Source: DATJPD01 sp035506575
GTDB taxonomy: Bacteria > Pseudomonadota > Alphaproteobacteria > CACIAM-22H2
DNA: 64,000 nucleotides
Assembly: GCA_035506575.1 (NCBI GenBank)
Contig: DATJPD010000068.1
Location: 1-64,000, forward strand
Direction of reading: 5' to 3'
The notes beneath the pieces are model-generated. The model did not search any database. It had not been told where the DNA came from and worked only from the letters and a program-made list of their open reading frames with translations. The position numbers and the translations under genes were made by a program. Positions 24,940-35,250 of the stretch are shown here, piece by piece (position 1 is the stretch's first letter; every line of letters begins with the position of its first letter).

Positions 24940-25404
24940 ATGAGCGTCCCGTTACGGCAGCGAAAACGAAGCGCAGCGCGCGCGATCGCACAGGCGCATC
25001 CGCACCTCCCGACATTCCTGAGGATTTCCGAGCTCCGCCGGCACACAGCAGCCGCACTCAGCCGCTGGGCCAAAGGCCGGCGGCGGTCACATAACATTCA
25101 CGCGCTGTGCTACGTGGCGACCGTCGCCGCACTGGCGGCCGGCCTCACCTGGACCGTGGCGGACCGCACGACGGCGCTGCGCCTCATCATGGTGGTTCTG
25201 TTCGCCGCCCACGTCCTCGCCAACAACCTGATCGTCACCGCGCTCACGGCATTGCGTAACCGGGGGATGCCCGAAGCCGGCCGGGCGCTCGACGTCTATC
25301 TCGGCCCCGGCCAGATCACGAGCACCGAAATCGGCGCGATCTGGATCGGGATCGGGCTCTTTGCACCGCTGCTGGACCTGGTCGCCCCAGTGGCGGGCAA
25401 TTGA
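24940..25404 (+). CDS. Small membrane protein, probable KdpE regulon member
   Basis: A 154-aa protein. The first 50 residues are basic (many Arg/His) and presumably cytoplasmic. Three hydrophobic helices follow, at about 52-70, 77-100 and 130-150. GGAG is 7 bp before the ATG. The upstream region carries the same promoter architecture as kdpF and kdpDE, so expression under potassium limitation is expected. It is related to the protein at 23784-24158. I do not recognise the family; no enzyme or channel signature is visible. An accessory role in potassium or osmotic adaptation is inference from the promoter and location. Confidence 0.65.
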   Translation: MSVPLRQRKRSAARAIAQAHPHLPTFLRISELRRHTAAALSRWAKGRRRSHNIHALCYVATVAALAAGLTWTVADRTTALRLIMVVLFAAHVLANNLIVTALTALRNRGMPEAGRALDVYLGPGQITSTEIGAIWIGIGLFAPLLDLVAPVAGN

Positions 25405-25500
25405 TCCAGATCAACGCTGCATTCGCTCACGTTTGTTAGTGATTTCGGGCGCCCCGGGAGGCGCCGCGCATGCGTGGTCCAGATGCCTTCCCCGCGGGCC

Positions 25501-25550
25501 TTTATGCCGGCTTTACACCGCCCGGCGCACTTCCATATGGCGCCCTGACG
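25501..25550 (+). promoter_or_regulatory. KdpE-type promoter B (kdpFABC operon)
   Basis: TTTATG-N5-TTTACA (25501-25517) closely resembles the E. coli KdpE site (TTTATA-N5-TTTACA, followed by CC and CGCCCG). Seventeen bp after TTTACA comes ATATGG (25535-25540), and CTGACG at 25545 is 33 bp after the second unit. It lies in the 268-bp gap upstream of the 27-codon ORF and kdpF. KdpE binding directly upstream of kdpF is established in E. coli. Confidence 0.68.
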
Positions 25551-25672
25551 GACCGCCGCACCATCCTTAACCCTGACGCGAACGACCTGAGCGCTGCGTG
25601 CCGCCAGCTAGCTCCTCGGCGGAAAGCAGCGAAGGCCGGTCGCGTCCCCTTATCTGGAAACGGAAAAATCCC

Positions 25673-25756
25673 ATGATGGATGTCATCTACCTCGCGCTCG
25701 GCGCGGCGCTGTTCGCGATCCTGGCCGCGTACGCCTACGGCTGCGAGAAACTGTGA
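25673..25756 (+). CDS. 27-aa membrane peptide upstream of kdpF
   Basis: The frame starts MMDVIYLALGAALFAILAAY and ends GCEKL: one hydrophobic helix with a short charged tail. A second ATG at 25676 would remove one residue. It ends 7 bp before kdpF. Similar tiny ORFs ending in CERL or CDRL-like tails precede kdpF in other proteobacteria (from memory). It is probably a Kdp-associated single-pass peptide. Function unknown. Confidence 0.6.
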   Translation: MMDVIYLALGAALFAILAAYAYGCEKL

Positions 25757-25763
25757 GGCGCCC

Positions 25764-25853
25764 ATGACCATCGATTTTGTCCTCGGCGGCCTCGTGACCC
25801 TCGGTCTCGTCGCCTACCTCGTCTACGCGATGCTCCGCCCGGAAAAATTCTGA
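25764..25853 (+). CDS. kdpF: K+-transporting ATPase subunit F
   Basis: 29 residues: one transmembrane helix ending in the diagnostic YAMLRPEKF (KdpF consensus Y..LRPE.F). It stabilises the KdpABC complex in the inner membrane. It sits between the 27-aa peptide and kdpA, in the normal operon order. Confidence 0.9.
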   Translation: MTIDFVLGGLVTLGLVAYLVYAMLRPEKF

Positions 25854-25874
25854 GCGGCACGAAGGATCTCGATC

Positions 25875-27602
25875 ATGACCATGAACGGCTGGCTGCAGAT
25901 CGCGCTGTACTGCGCGATCATCATCCTCATTACCAAGCCCTTCGGCGGCTATATCACGCGCGTCGCGAACGGCGAGCGGACCTTCCTGTCGCCGATCCTG
26001 GGTCCCATCGAGCGCGCGACCTACGCGATCTGCGGCGTCAACGAGCGCGAGGACCAGCATTGGGTGACCTACGCGGTCGCCATGCTGGCGTTCAGCCTCG
26101 CCGGATTCGCCGTCCTGTACGGCCTGCAGCGGCTCCAGAACGTGCTGCCGCTCAACCCCCAAGGCTTCGACCCCGCCTCCGCCGACCTCGCCTTCAATAC
26201 GTCGGTGAGCTTCGTCACCAACACCAACTGGCAGTCCTACGTGCCCGAGACCACGTTCAGCTATCTCGTGCAGATGGCCGGCCTGACCGTGCACAACTTC
26301 GTCTCGGCCGCGGCCGGCATCGCGATGGCGATAGCGCTCATCCGCGGCTTCGCGCGCCGGTCATCGCAGGGCATCGGCAATTTCTGGGTCGACCTGACCC
26401 GCATCACGCTCTACGTGCTGCTGCCGATCTCGATCGTCGTCGGGCTGTTCTTCATCTGGCAGGGTATGCCGCAGAACCTCAGCGCCTATGTCGAGGCGCA
26501 GACGCTCGACGGCGCCAAGCAGGTGATCGCGCAAGGCCCGGTTGCCTCGCAAGAGGTCATCAAGATGCTGGGCACCAACGGCGGCGGCTTCTTCAACGCC
26601 AACTCGGCCCATCCCTACGAGAATCCGAACGCGCTGACGAACCTCGTGCAGATGATCCTGATCTTCTCGATCGGCGCCGCGCTCACCAACGTCTTCGGCC
26701 GCATGGTCGGCAGCGAGCGCCAGGGCTGGACCATCTTCGCCGTCATGGGCGTGTTGTTCCTCGCCGGTGTCGTGGCTCTGTATGCGGCCGAGGCGCCCGG
26801 CAACCCGGCGTTCGCAGCGCTTGGCGTCGACCAGGCGCCCACAGCGCTCCAGGCCGGCGGCAACATGGAAGGCAAGGAGGTGCGCTTCGGCATCGCCAAC
26901 TCGGCGCTGTTCGCGACGATCACCACCGACGCCTCCTGCGGCGCGGTCAACACCATGCATGACAGCCTGACCCCGCTCGGCGGCATGATCCCGCTCATCA
27001 ACATCCAGCTCGGCGAGATCATCTTCGGCGGCGTCGGCTCGGGCCTCTACGGGATGTTGCTGTTCGCCATCATCGCCGTGTTCGTGGCCGGGCTCATGGT
27101 CGGCCGCACGCCGGAATATGTCGGCAAGAAGATCGAGGCGCGCGAGGTGAAGCTCGCCATGCTCGCGATCCTCATCCTGCCGCTGTCGATACTCGGCTTC
27201 TCGGCCCTCGCGGTGGTGGTGCCGGACGGCCTCGCCGCCATGGCCAACCCGGGCCCGCACGGCTTCAGCGAGGTGCTGTATGCCTTCACCTCGGCTACCG
27301 GCAACAACGGCAGCGCGTTCGCCGGCATTTCCGCGAACACGCCGTTCTACAACTCGACGCTCGGCATCGCGATGATCATCGGCCGCTTTTTCATGGCGGT
27401 ACCGATGCTAGGCGTCGCGGGCTCGCTCGCGGCCAAGAAGATCGTGCCGCCGTCATCCGGCACGTTCCCGACCACGGGGCCGCTGTGGGTCGGCCTGCTC
27501 ACCGGCGTGATCCTGATCATGGGCGGCCTGACGTTCTTCCCGGCGCTCGCGTTCGGCCCCTTGGCCGAGCACTTCGCGATGACCGCCGGCACGCTCTACT
27601 GA
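25875..27602 (+). CDS. kdpA: K+-transporting ATPase subunit A
   Basis: A 575-aa potassium-binding, channel-like subunit of the Kdp P-type ATPase. The four selectivity-filter loops are visible: TNTNWQSY (about 115), GTNGGGFFNANSAHP (about 235), TTDASCGAVNTMHD (about 350) and SATGNNGSAFAG (about 475). Length and ending fit the family. It follows kdpF by 21 bp and precedes kdpB by 36 bp. It takes up K+ with high affinity when external K+ is low. Confidence 0.96.
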   Translation: MTMNGWLQIALYCAIIILITKPFGGYITRVANGERTFLSPILGPIERATYAICGVNEREDQHWVTYAVAMLAFSLAGFAVLYGLQRLQNVLPLNPQGFDPASADLAFNTSVSFVTNTNWQSYVPETTFSYLVQMAGLTVHNFVSAAAGIAMAIALIRGFARRSSQGIGNFWVDLTRITLYVLLPISIVVGLFFIWQGMPQNLSAYVEAQTLDGAKQVIAQGPVASQEVIKMLGTNGGGFFNANSAHPYENPNALTNLVQMILIFSIGAALTNVFGRMVGSERQGWTIFAVMGVLFLAGVVALYAAEAPGNPAFAALGVDQAPTALQAGGNMEGKEVRFGIANSALFATITTDASCGAVNTMHDSLTPLGGMIPLINIQLGEIIFGGVGSGLYGMLLFAIIAVFVAGLMVGRTPEYVGKKIEAREVKLAMLAILILPLSILGFSALAVVVPDGLAAMANPGPHGFSEVLYAFTSATGNNGSAFAGISANTPFYNSTLGIAMIIGRFFMAVPMLGVAGSLAAKKIVPPSSGTFPTTGPLWVGLLTGVILIMGGLTFFPALAFGPLAEHFAMTAGTLY

Positions 27603-27638
27603 CCTTTGCTCGTACTCTTTTAGCTCTGGGGCACTCCC

Positions 27639-29753
<2,115 letters not shown>

Positions 29754-29765
29754 GATGAACCTGCA

Positions 29766-29830
29766 CTGGATTGCTTCGTCACTACGCTCCTCGCAATGAC
29801 GTCATTGCGAGCGAAGCGAAGCAATCCAGG
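29766..29830. repeat. REP-like inverted repeat inside the kdp operon
   Basis: CTGGATTGCTTCG and CGAAGCAATCCAG arms flank a second palindromic core with CGCAATGACGTCATTGCG. This is a widespread alphaproteobacterial intergenic repeat. It occupies the kdpB-kdpC gap, so the transcript carries a strong hairpin there. Confidence 0.75.
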
Positions 29831-29863
29831 GCCCCAGAACGAATTGTTGCCGGAGTAAGTGCC

Positions 29864-30472
29864 ATGTTGAAACAGATCCGCCCCGCCATCCTGATGATCG
29901 TCGCCATGACGGTCTTGACCGGTCTCGTCTATCCCCTGGGGATGACCGGCATCGCCCAGATCGTCTTCCCGCATCAGGCGAACGGCAGCCTGATCGAGAA
30001 GGACGGCAAGGTGATCGGCTCGTCCCTGATCGGCCAGAGCTTCACCAGCGACAAGTATTTCCACGGTCGCCCGTCGGCGACGACCGAGCCCGACCCGAAG
30101 GATTCGACCAAGACCGTGCCGGTGCCGTACGCCGCGGACAACTCGGTCGGTTCGAACGCCGGGCCCACGTCCAAGTCGCTCATCGAGCGCGTGACCGGCG
30201 ATGCGAAGACGCTCAAGGACGAGAACCCGTCAGCACCGGTGCCGGTCGACCTGGTGACCACGTCGGCGAGCGGGCTCGACCCGGACATCACGCCGGCCGC
30301 GGCATTGTTCCAGGTGCCGCGCGTCGCCAAGGCGCGCGGGCTGCCCGAGGACCGCGTTCGTCAGTTGGTCGCCACCCACACCGACGGTCGCCTGTTCGGG
30401 CTGATCGGCGAGCCGCACGTGAACGTGCTCGAGCTCAACCTGGCGCTCGATGGCCTTACCGCTGCCAAGTAG
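29864..30472 (+). CDS. kdpC: K+-transporting ATPase subunit C
   Basis: A 202-aa subunit with one N-terminal membrane helix (PAILMIVAMTVLTGLVYPLG) and a periplasmic domain containing GQSFTSDKYFHGRPSAT, DITPAAALFQVPRVAKARGL and the end FGEPHVNV-like segment (LIGEPHVNVLELNLAL). GGAG lies 9 bp before the ATG. It completes KdpFABC. Its last 23 bp overlap the start of the next gene. Confidence 0.95.
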   Translation: MLKQIRPAILMIVAMTVLTGLVYPLGMTGIAQIVFPHQANGSLIEKDGKVIGSSLIGQSFTSDKYFHGRPSATTEPDPKDSTKTVPVPYAADNSVGSNAGPTSKSLIERVTGDAKTLKDENPSAPVPVDLVTTSASGLDPDITPAAALFQVPRVAKARGLPEDRVRQLVATHTDGRLFGLIGEPHVNVLELNLALDGLTAAK

Positions 30473-31055
30473 CGACAGCGTCGTACGTTCGACTGACCTC
30501 TCATCGAGCGCCAGCCCGCGTCCCGTCGTTCCTGGGCGCGGGCGGCACGCACTTGGCGGCAGAGCGGCCGCCGCCCGAAATTCGAGCGGCGTCAGCATCG
30601 GCAGCCTGCTCGAGCCCGATCGCGTCTTCGGGAGCTTCGCCGCAGGCGATAAGACCGACCTGCTCCGCCTGCTGGCCCAACGCGCCGCCAGTGTTCTCGC
30701 GGCCGACGGAGACTTCCTGTTCGATCTGCTGATGGCCCGCGAACAGCTCGGCTCGACGGCCACAGGCCACGGCTACGCCCTGCCGCATACCGAATGGAAG
30801 GGCCTGACAGCGTTCTTCGGCATGTTTGCCCGGCTGGCCAGGCCGATCGCCTTCGGGGGCCTGGATGGGCGGCGGGTCGATCTCGTGTTCCTGCTGCTCA
30901 GTCCTACGGACACCGGGCGCGCCCACCTTGCGACTCTTGCGGCCATCGCGCGCCAGCTGCGCAGCCCCACCGTCGCCGCGAAGCTCCGCGGAACGCGTGA
31001 CACCCAGAAGCTCTATCAAATCCTAACGGTGTCACCCGAAATTATTGCGCTCTGA
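30450..31055 (+). CDS. PTS EIIA-like protein in the kdp operon
   Basis: A 201-aa protein whose residues 49-200 form a PtsN-like EIIA domain. The phosphorylatable His is at 113 in REQLGSTATGHGYALPHTEW. The domain is followed by LLSPTDTGRAHLATLAAIAR. Residues 1-48 are a low-complexity Ser/Arg/Gly extension; this ATG, which overlaps kdpC by 23 bp, is the only ATG, GTG or TTG in frame before the domain. The overlap suggests translational coupling and Kdp co-expression. In E. coli, EIIA-Ntr binds KdpD and TrkA (known); a similar regulatory role here is inferred. Confidence 0.8.
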   Translation: MALPLPSSDSVVRSTDLSSSASPRPVVPGRGRHALGGRAAAARNSSGVSIGSLLEPDRVFGSFAAGDKTDLLRLLAQRAASVLAADGDFLFDLLMAREQLGSTATGHGYALPHTEWKGLTAFFGMFARLARPIAFGGLDGRRVDLVFLLLSPTDTGRAHLATLAAIARQLRSPTVAAKLRGTRDTQKLYQILTVSPEIIAL

Positions 31056-31145
31056 TGCCGGCAGCGTCCGATCCGCATGGATTTTTTATGCGGCGCTGCC
31101 GATATATGCCTGCGTCCGGCCAAGTGCCGCGACGCGGAGAGTCGC

Positions 31146-31382
31146 ATGACAGAATTTGTCGATATCGCCATCCCGGCCGCCGCCCAGGCGGCGGCGGAAT
31201 CGCTGGGCCTGAAGGTCTCGCACAGCGTGACCCTGGGGACGCGCATCCGACAGATTCCGCGCGACGGGGCGGAGATCGCCGTGGCCTGCCTGAGCGATTG
31301 GGGTTTTTCGGTCCGGATCCTGGACGCGAGCCCGCCCTCGCCGGGGTCCGAGGATAGCGGCCTCAAGTCGGCGGCCGCATAA
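31146..31382 (+). CDS. 78-aa hypothetical protein
   Basis: A small soluble protein starting MTEFVDIAIPAAAQAAAESL, with one Cys and a flexible Ser/Pro tail. GGAG is 6 bp before the chosen ATG; an earlier start at 31077 has no such site. It follows the EIIA-like gene by 90 bp and is convergent with ptsN (7 bp between stops). I do not recognise it. Confidence 0.5.
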   Translation: MTEFVDIAIPAAAQAAAESLGLKVSHSVTLGTRIRQIPRDGAEIAVACLSDWGFSVRILDASPPSPGSEDSGLKSAAA

Positions 31383-31389
31383 CGGCCGC

Positions 31390-31854
31390 CTAAGACGCCT
31401 TGCCCGAGGGCTGCGCCTGGATGATGGCGTAGATCGCCTCGGCGGTCGGCGCCTGGCGCAGCGCCTCGCACGCGCCCGCGTCGCGGAAGAGATGTGAAAT
31501 ACGCGCCAGGGCGGCGATCTGGTCGCGCGGCGTGTTCTCAGGGGCCAGCAGCAGAAACAGCAGGTCGACGGGCAGCTGGTCGATCGCCTCGAAATCGATC
31601 GGCTTGGCCAGCCGCGCGAACACGCCGACGACACGCTTGAGGCCGGCAACGCGCGCGTGCGGCAGAGCCACGCCGCGGCCGATGCCGGTCGAGCCCAGCT
31701 GCTCGCGCTCCTGCAGCGCCTTCTGGATGACCGCATCGTCGATGCCGGCGAGGCGCGCCCCGTGGCGCGCCAGTTCGCGCAAGGCCTGTGCTTTGTTGGC
31801 GGCGCGGAGGTCGGCGATCACGCCCTCCGGTGCTGTGAACTCTTCAAGCTTCAT
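31390..31854 (-). CDS. ptsN: Nitrogen PTS EIIA protein (PtsN family)
   Basis: A 154-aa EIIA-Ntr-type protein. The active-site His is residue 66 in EREQLGSTGIGRGVALPHAR, the best-conserved stretch of the family, and VFARLAKPIDFEAIDQLPVD follows. No Arg-rich or membrane extension is present. It accepts phosphate from NPr of the nitrogen PTS and, in its unphosphorylated form in E. coli, stimulates KdpD and inhibits TrkA. It lies between kdpFABC and kdpDE and is divergent from the kdpDE operon, with a 170-bp shared upstream region that carries promoter C. Confidence 0.88.
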   Translation of the reverse strand: MKLEEFTAPEGVIADLRAANKAQALRELARHGARLAGIDDAVIQKALQEREQLGSTGIGRGVALPHARVAGLKRVVGVFARLAKPIDFEAIDQLPVDLLFLLLAPENTPRDQIAALARISHLFRDAGACEALRQAPTAEAIYAIIQAQPSGKAS

Positions 31855-31947
31855 GGATCTCAGTGATAGCGGCGAAACGCGGTCTCTACATAGCCGATCG
31901 CGGCAAGTCTTACGAGAAACTTGGCCGGATTGTTTAGCCGATCAAGG

Positions 31948-31997
31948 TTTACGCCGCCTTTACGCGGGCCGCATCCGTTCCGTATGGCGATCTTACG
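31948..31997 (+). promoter_or_regulatory. KdpE-type promoter C (kdpDE operon)
   Basis: TTTACG-N5-TTTACG (31948-31964) is followed by N17 and GTATGG (31982-31987), and by CTTACG at 31992, 33 bp after the second unit. It aligns over about 60 bp with promoter B, including the (C/G)TTCC(A/G)TATGGCG stretch and a downstream ACCATC-(C/T)-TTAA. It would make kdpDE autoregulated. Confidence 0.6.
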
Positions 31998-32024
31998 GCC
32001 CTGGCCACCATCTTAAGGGCCAGG

Positions 32025-32240
32025 ATGACCGCCATGTTTGCCACCTTGTCTCCCACTCCCCTGCCCCGGGCGCGCACTGTGCCGGTTCGCGGCGCCCTGC
32101 GGTCGCTGGTGAAGCCGGCGATCGCGATCGCCCTGGCAGTCACGGCCATGGCGGCCCTGCTCGGCCTGCGCTTCGGCCTCTATGCGGCGGCCCACCACGA
32201 GATGCCGGTGGTCCTGCATCTGTTCGAGAACGTTCATTGA
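32025..32240 (+). CDS. 71-aa single-pass membrane protein, first gene of kdpDE operon
   Basis: The basic N-terminus (RARTVPVRGALRSLVKP) is followed by one helix at about residues 32-55 and a short His-containing tail. A second in-frame ATG lies at 32034; AGG is near both. It ends 10 bp before the next small gene. Unrecognised. Its place directly after KdpE-type promoter C suggests it is made with the sensor KdpD. Confidence 0.5.
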   Translation: MTAMFATLSPTPLPRARTVPVRGALRSLVKPAIAIALAVTAMAALLGLRFGLYAAAHHEMPVVLHLFENVH

Positions 32241-32250
32241 CCGGCGTGCC

Positions 32251-32430
32251 ATGGAAGACTTGACGGATCCGCGGAGCAGCAGGCTGGACAAGTCGACCTT
32301 GCGGCGCGGCTGGCTGCTGGTGCTCTTCGTCATGGCCATTTTCATCGCGCTGACGAAGATCTTCCCCAGCCAGCCCACAAGCCCAAGGGTCGCTCCGCAG
32401 GCCGCCGACACGACCCCAGCAAGCCACTGA
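32251..32430 (+). CDS. 59-aa single-pass membrane protein upstream of kdpD
   Basis: The frame starts MEDLTDPRSSRLDKSTLRRG, with a helix GWLLVLFVMAIFIALTKIF at about residues 20-38 and a Pro/Thr-rich tail. It sits between the 71-aa gene and kdpD, with 32 bp to the kdpD start. I do not know a family. Candidate KdpD accessory peptide by position only. Confidence 0.5.
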   Translation: MEDLTDPRSSRLDKSTLRRGWLLVLFVMAIFIALTKIFPSQPTSPRVAPQAADTTPASH

Positions 32431-32462
32431 CGCAACCAAGGCGGGCGGCGTAGAATAGCGCC

Positions 32463-35186
32463 ATGCCCGAGCCGAACGCCGGCCCCGAACGCCCGTCGCC
32501 CGAATCGCTGCTGCAGCAGGCGGCGGCGGAGCGGCGCGGCCGCCTCAAGGTGTTCCTCGGCGCCGCCCCCGGTGTCGGCAAGACCTACGCCATGCTCGAA
32601 TCCGCCCATCGCCGCCTGCGCGAGAATGTCGACGTCGTGGTCGGGCTCGTCGAGACCCACGGCCGCACCGAGACTGACCGGCTCACCCAGGGTCTCGAAA
32701 TCCTGCCGCGCAAGCAGACCGAATATCGCGACCGGGTGCTCGAGGAATTCGACATCGACGCAGCACTCGCCCGGCGGCCGCAACTGCTCCTGGTCGACGA
32801 GCTGGCACATACCAACGCGCCGGGCAGCCGGCACCCCAAGCGCTACCAGGACGTCGAGGAGCTTCTGGCGGCCGGCATCGACGTCTACACCACGCTCAAC
32901 GTCCAGCATCTCGAGAGCCTCAACGACGTGGTGGCGCAGATCACGCGCATCCGGGTGCGCGAGACCCTGCCGGACAAGATCCTCGAGCGCGCCGATGAGA
33001 TCGAGCTCGTCGACCTGACGCCCGAGGACCTGATCCAGCGCTTGCGCGAGGGCAAGGTCTACGTGCCCGCGCAGGCCGAGCGCGCCGTCCGCCACTATTT
33101 CCAGCCGGGCAACCTTACGGCGTTGCGCGAGCTGGCGCTGCGCCGCACCGCCAAGCGTGTCGACGACCAGATGGTCGACTACATGCGGCGCAAGGCCATC
33201 CCGGGGCCGTGGCCGGCCGGGGAGCGCATCCTCGTCTGCATCAGCGACGATCCGGGCTCGCAGCGCCTGGTCCGCGCCGCCCGCCGGCTCGCCGACATGC
33301 TGGATGCGCGCTGGACCGCGGCGTATGTCGAGATGCCGCGGCATTACCGGCTCGACGACGCGGCCAAGGACCGCATCGCGGGCGCGTTGCGGCTGGCCGA
33401 GCAGCTCGGCGGCGAGACCGTGACCCTGCCCGGCAGCGACCTTCCCGGCGAGCTCCTGCGCTACGCGCAGACCCACAACATGACGCAGATCATCATCGGC
33501 AAGGCGCAGCGGCCGCGCTGGATCGAAGCGCTCAGGCCGTCGCTGGTGCACGAGCTGCTGCGGCGCAGCCAGAATATCGGCATTTACGTGCTCACCGGCG
33601 AAGCAGAGCTCGCGCCGGCAACGCCCGAGCGCCGGCCCGTCCTGCGGCAGCGATTCGCCGCACAGCCTTATCTGTCGAGCGTGGTCGCGGTGGCGGTTGC
33701 CGGCGTGGTCGCCAAGATCGTCGAGGAATATGTCGAGCTTCCGAACCTGTCGATGATCTTCCTGTCGGCCGTGCTGTTCGCGGCGGTGAGCTGGGGCCTG
33801 TGGCCGTCGATCTTCGCCTCGCTCCTGAGTGCGACGGTCTACAACTTCTTCTTCATCCCGCCGATCTACACGTTCACGATCGCAAGACCGGAGGAGGTGC
33901 TGTCGCTGTCCATCTTCCTCGTGGTGGCGATCCTGACCAGCCAGCTCGCGGGCCGGCTGCGCACCTACGCCGAGGGCGCACAGCGCCGCGTGCGCACCAC
34001 GACCGCACTCTTCGAGTTCAGCCGCAAGCTCGCCGCATCGCCGACGCTCGACAATCTCCTGTGGGCGATCTCGTTCCATGTGGCGGCGGCGATGCAGGCC
34101 AAGGTGGTCATCCTGCTGCCGGAGGACGGCATGCTCGCGATCAAGGGCAGCTACCCGCCCGAAGACACGCTGGGCCCCGCCGAGCAAGGGGCCGCGCAAT
34201 GGGCGTGGGATCACGGCGAGCCGGCCGGCCGCCATTCCGCGACCTTGCCCAGCGCCGACATGCTGTTCCTGCCGCTCAAGACCGGGCAAGGAACCGTCGG
34301 CGTCCTGGGCATGCAGCGCGAGAAGCAGGAGGCCGCCCTCGATCCGGGCGAACGGCGGATGCTGGATGCGCTCGTCGACCAGGCCGCGGTGGCGATCGAG
34401 CGCGCCAACCTCAACGAGGAGATGCGCGCGGCGCGCGTGCTCGCCGAGACGGAAAGGCTGCGCAGCACGCTCCTGTCGTCGATCTCGCACGATCTGCGCA
34501 CCCCGCTCTCCAGCATCCTGGGCTCGGCGAGCAGCCTGTTGGCCGATGACGTGCGGTTCAGCGACCAGGCACGCCGCGACCTCCTGCTCACGATCCAGGA
34601 GGAGGCACAGCGGCTCAACCGGTTCGTCGGCAACCTCCTCGACATGACACGGCTCGAATCCGGAGCGCTCGAGATCAAGCGCGACTGGACGGAGCTTGCC
34701 GATCTCGTGGGCACGACCCTCGGTGCCATGCGCGAGCGCCTGGCTGGCCGCGAGATCCGCCTCGACATCGCGCCCGGGCTGCCGCTGATCCGCGTCGATT
34801 TCCTGCTCTTCCAGCAGGTGCTGTCGAACCTGCTCGACAACGCGGGCAAGTACGCGCCCGCCGGCTCGACCGTGGCGGTCACGGCGCGCCTCGCCGACAA
34901 CGAGGTCGAGATCGAAGTGATCGACGAGGGGCCCGGCGTGCCGCCCGAGGACCTCGACCGCATCTTCGACAAGTTTTACCGGGTGAAGCGGCTCGACCGT
35001 CAGATCGCCGGCACCGGGCTCGGGCTGTCGATCTGCCGCGGCATCGTCGAGGCGCACGGCGGCAAGATCAGCGCGCGCAGCCCGGTCAGTGCGGGCCACG
35101 GAGCCGCGTTCACCATCCGCCTGCCGGTCGAGCGGCAGCCCGAGACCCCGCCGGCCCGCACCGCGGCATCGGCCGACGCGCCGTGA
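32463..35186 (+). CDS. kdpD: Sensor histidine kinase KdpD
   Basis: A 907-aa membrane sensor kinase. The domain order is as in E. coli KdpD: an N-terminal KdpD domain with Walker A GAAPGVGKT (about 37-45) and DELAHTNAPGSRHPKRYQDV; a Usp-like domain (about 250-370); DUF4118 with four membrane helices (about 400-500); a GAF domain (about 520-650); HisKA with His676 in SISHDLRTPLSSILG; and HATPase_c with DNAGKYAP and GTGLGLSIC. It senses K+ limitation and phosphorylates KdpE. It ends 64 bp before kdpE, across a repeat. Confidence 0.96.
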   Translation: MPEPNAGPERPSPESLLQQAAAERRGRLKVFLGAAPGVGKTYAMLESAHRRLRENVDVVVGLVETHGRTETDRLTQGLEILPRKQTEYRDRVLEEFDIDAALARRPQLLLVDELAHTNAPGSRHPKRYQDVEELLAAGIDVYTTLNVQHLESLNDVVAQITRIRVRETLPDKILERADEIELVDLTPEDLIQRLREGKVYVPAQAERAVRHYFQPGNLTALRELALRRTAKRVDDQMVDYMRRKAIPGPWPAGERILVCISDDPGSQRLVRAARRLADMLDARWTAAYVEMPRHYRLDDAAKDRIAGALRLAEQLGGETVTLPGSDLPGELLRYAQTHNMTQIIIGKAQRPRWIEALRPSLVHELLRRSQNIGIYVLTGEAELAPATPERRPVLRQRFAAQPYLSSVVAVAVAGVVAKIVEEYVELPNLSMIFLSAVLFAAVSWGLWPSIFASLLSATVYNFFFIPPIYTFTIARPEEVLSLSIFLVVAILTSQLAGRLRTYAEGAQRRVRTTTALFEFSRKLAASPTLDNLLWAISFHVAAAMQAKVVILLPEDGMLAIKGSYPPEDTLGPAEQGAAQWAWDHGEPAGRHSATLPSADMLFLPLKTGQGTVGVLGMQREKQEAALDPGERRMLDALVDQAAVAIERANLNEEMRAARVLAETERLRSTLLSSISHDLRTPLSSILGSASSLLADDVRFSDQARRDLLLTIQEEAQRLNRFVGNLLDMTRLESGALEIKRDWTELADLVGTTLGAMRERLAGREIRLDIAPGLPLIRVDFLLFQQVLSNLLDNAGKYAPAGSTVAVTARLADNEVEIEVIDEGPGVPPEDLDRIFDKFYRVKRLDRQIAGTGLGLSICRGIVEAHGGKISARSPVSAGHGAAFTIRLPVERQPETPPARTAASADAP

Positions 35187-35250
35187 CCCGCCTTCGCCCA
35201 AAAGGCTACGGCGGGTGCGGCACTCGTACGCCGAAGCGGAGCGGCGGCGG
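35187..35250. repeat. Intergenic palindromic repeat between kdpD and kdpE (copy 1)
   Basis: It reads CCGCCTTCGCCC...CTACGGCGGG...CTCGTACGCCGAAGC...GGCGGATGAC, and the last element includes the kdpE start codon. It matches the element at 56700-56765, which likewise ends GGCGGATGAC at the start of an ABC permease gene. Its halves can pair as a hairpin. Confidence 0.5.

Noticed and set aside
25470..25676. A 68-codon frame just upstream of the 27-aa ORF and kdpF
   Set aside because: It runs through the KdpE box and -10 element of promoter B and overlaps the next start; no ribosome-binding site.
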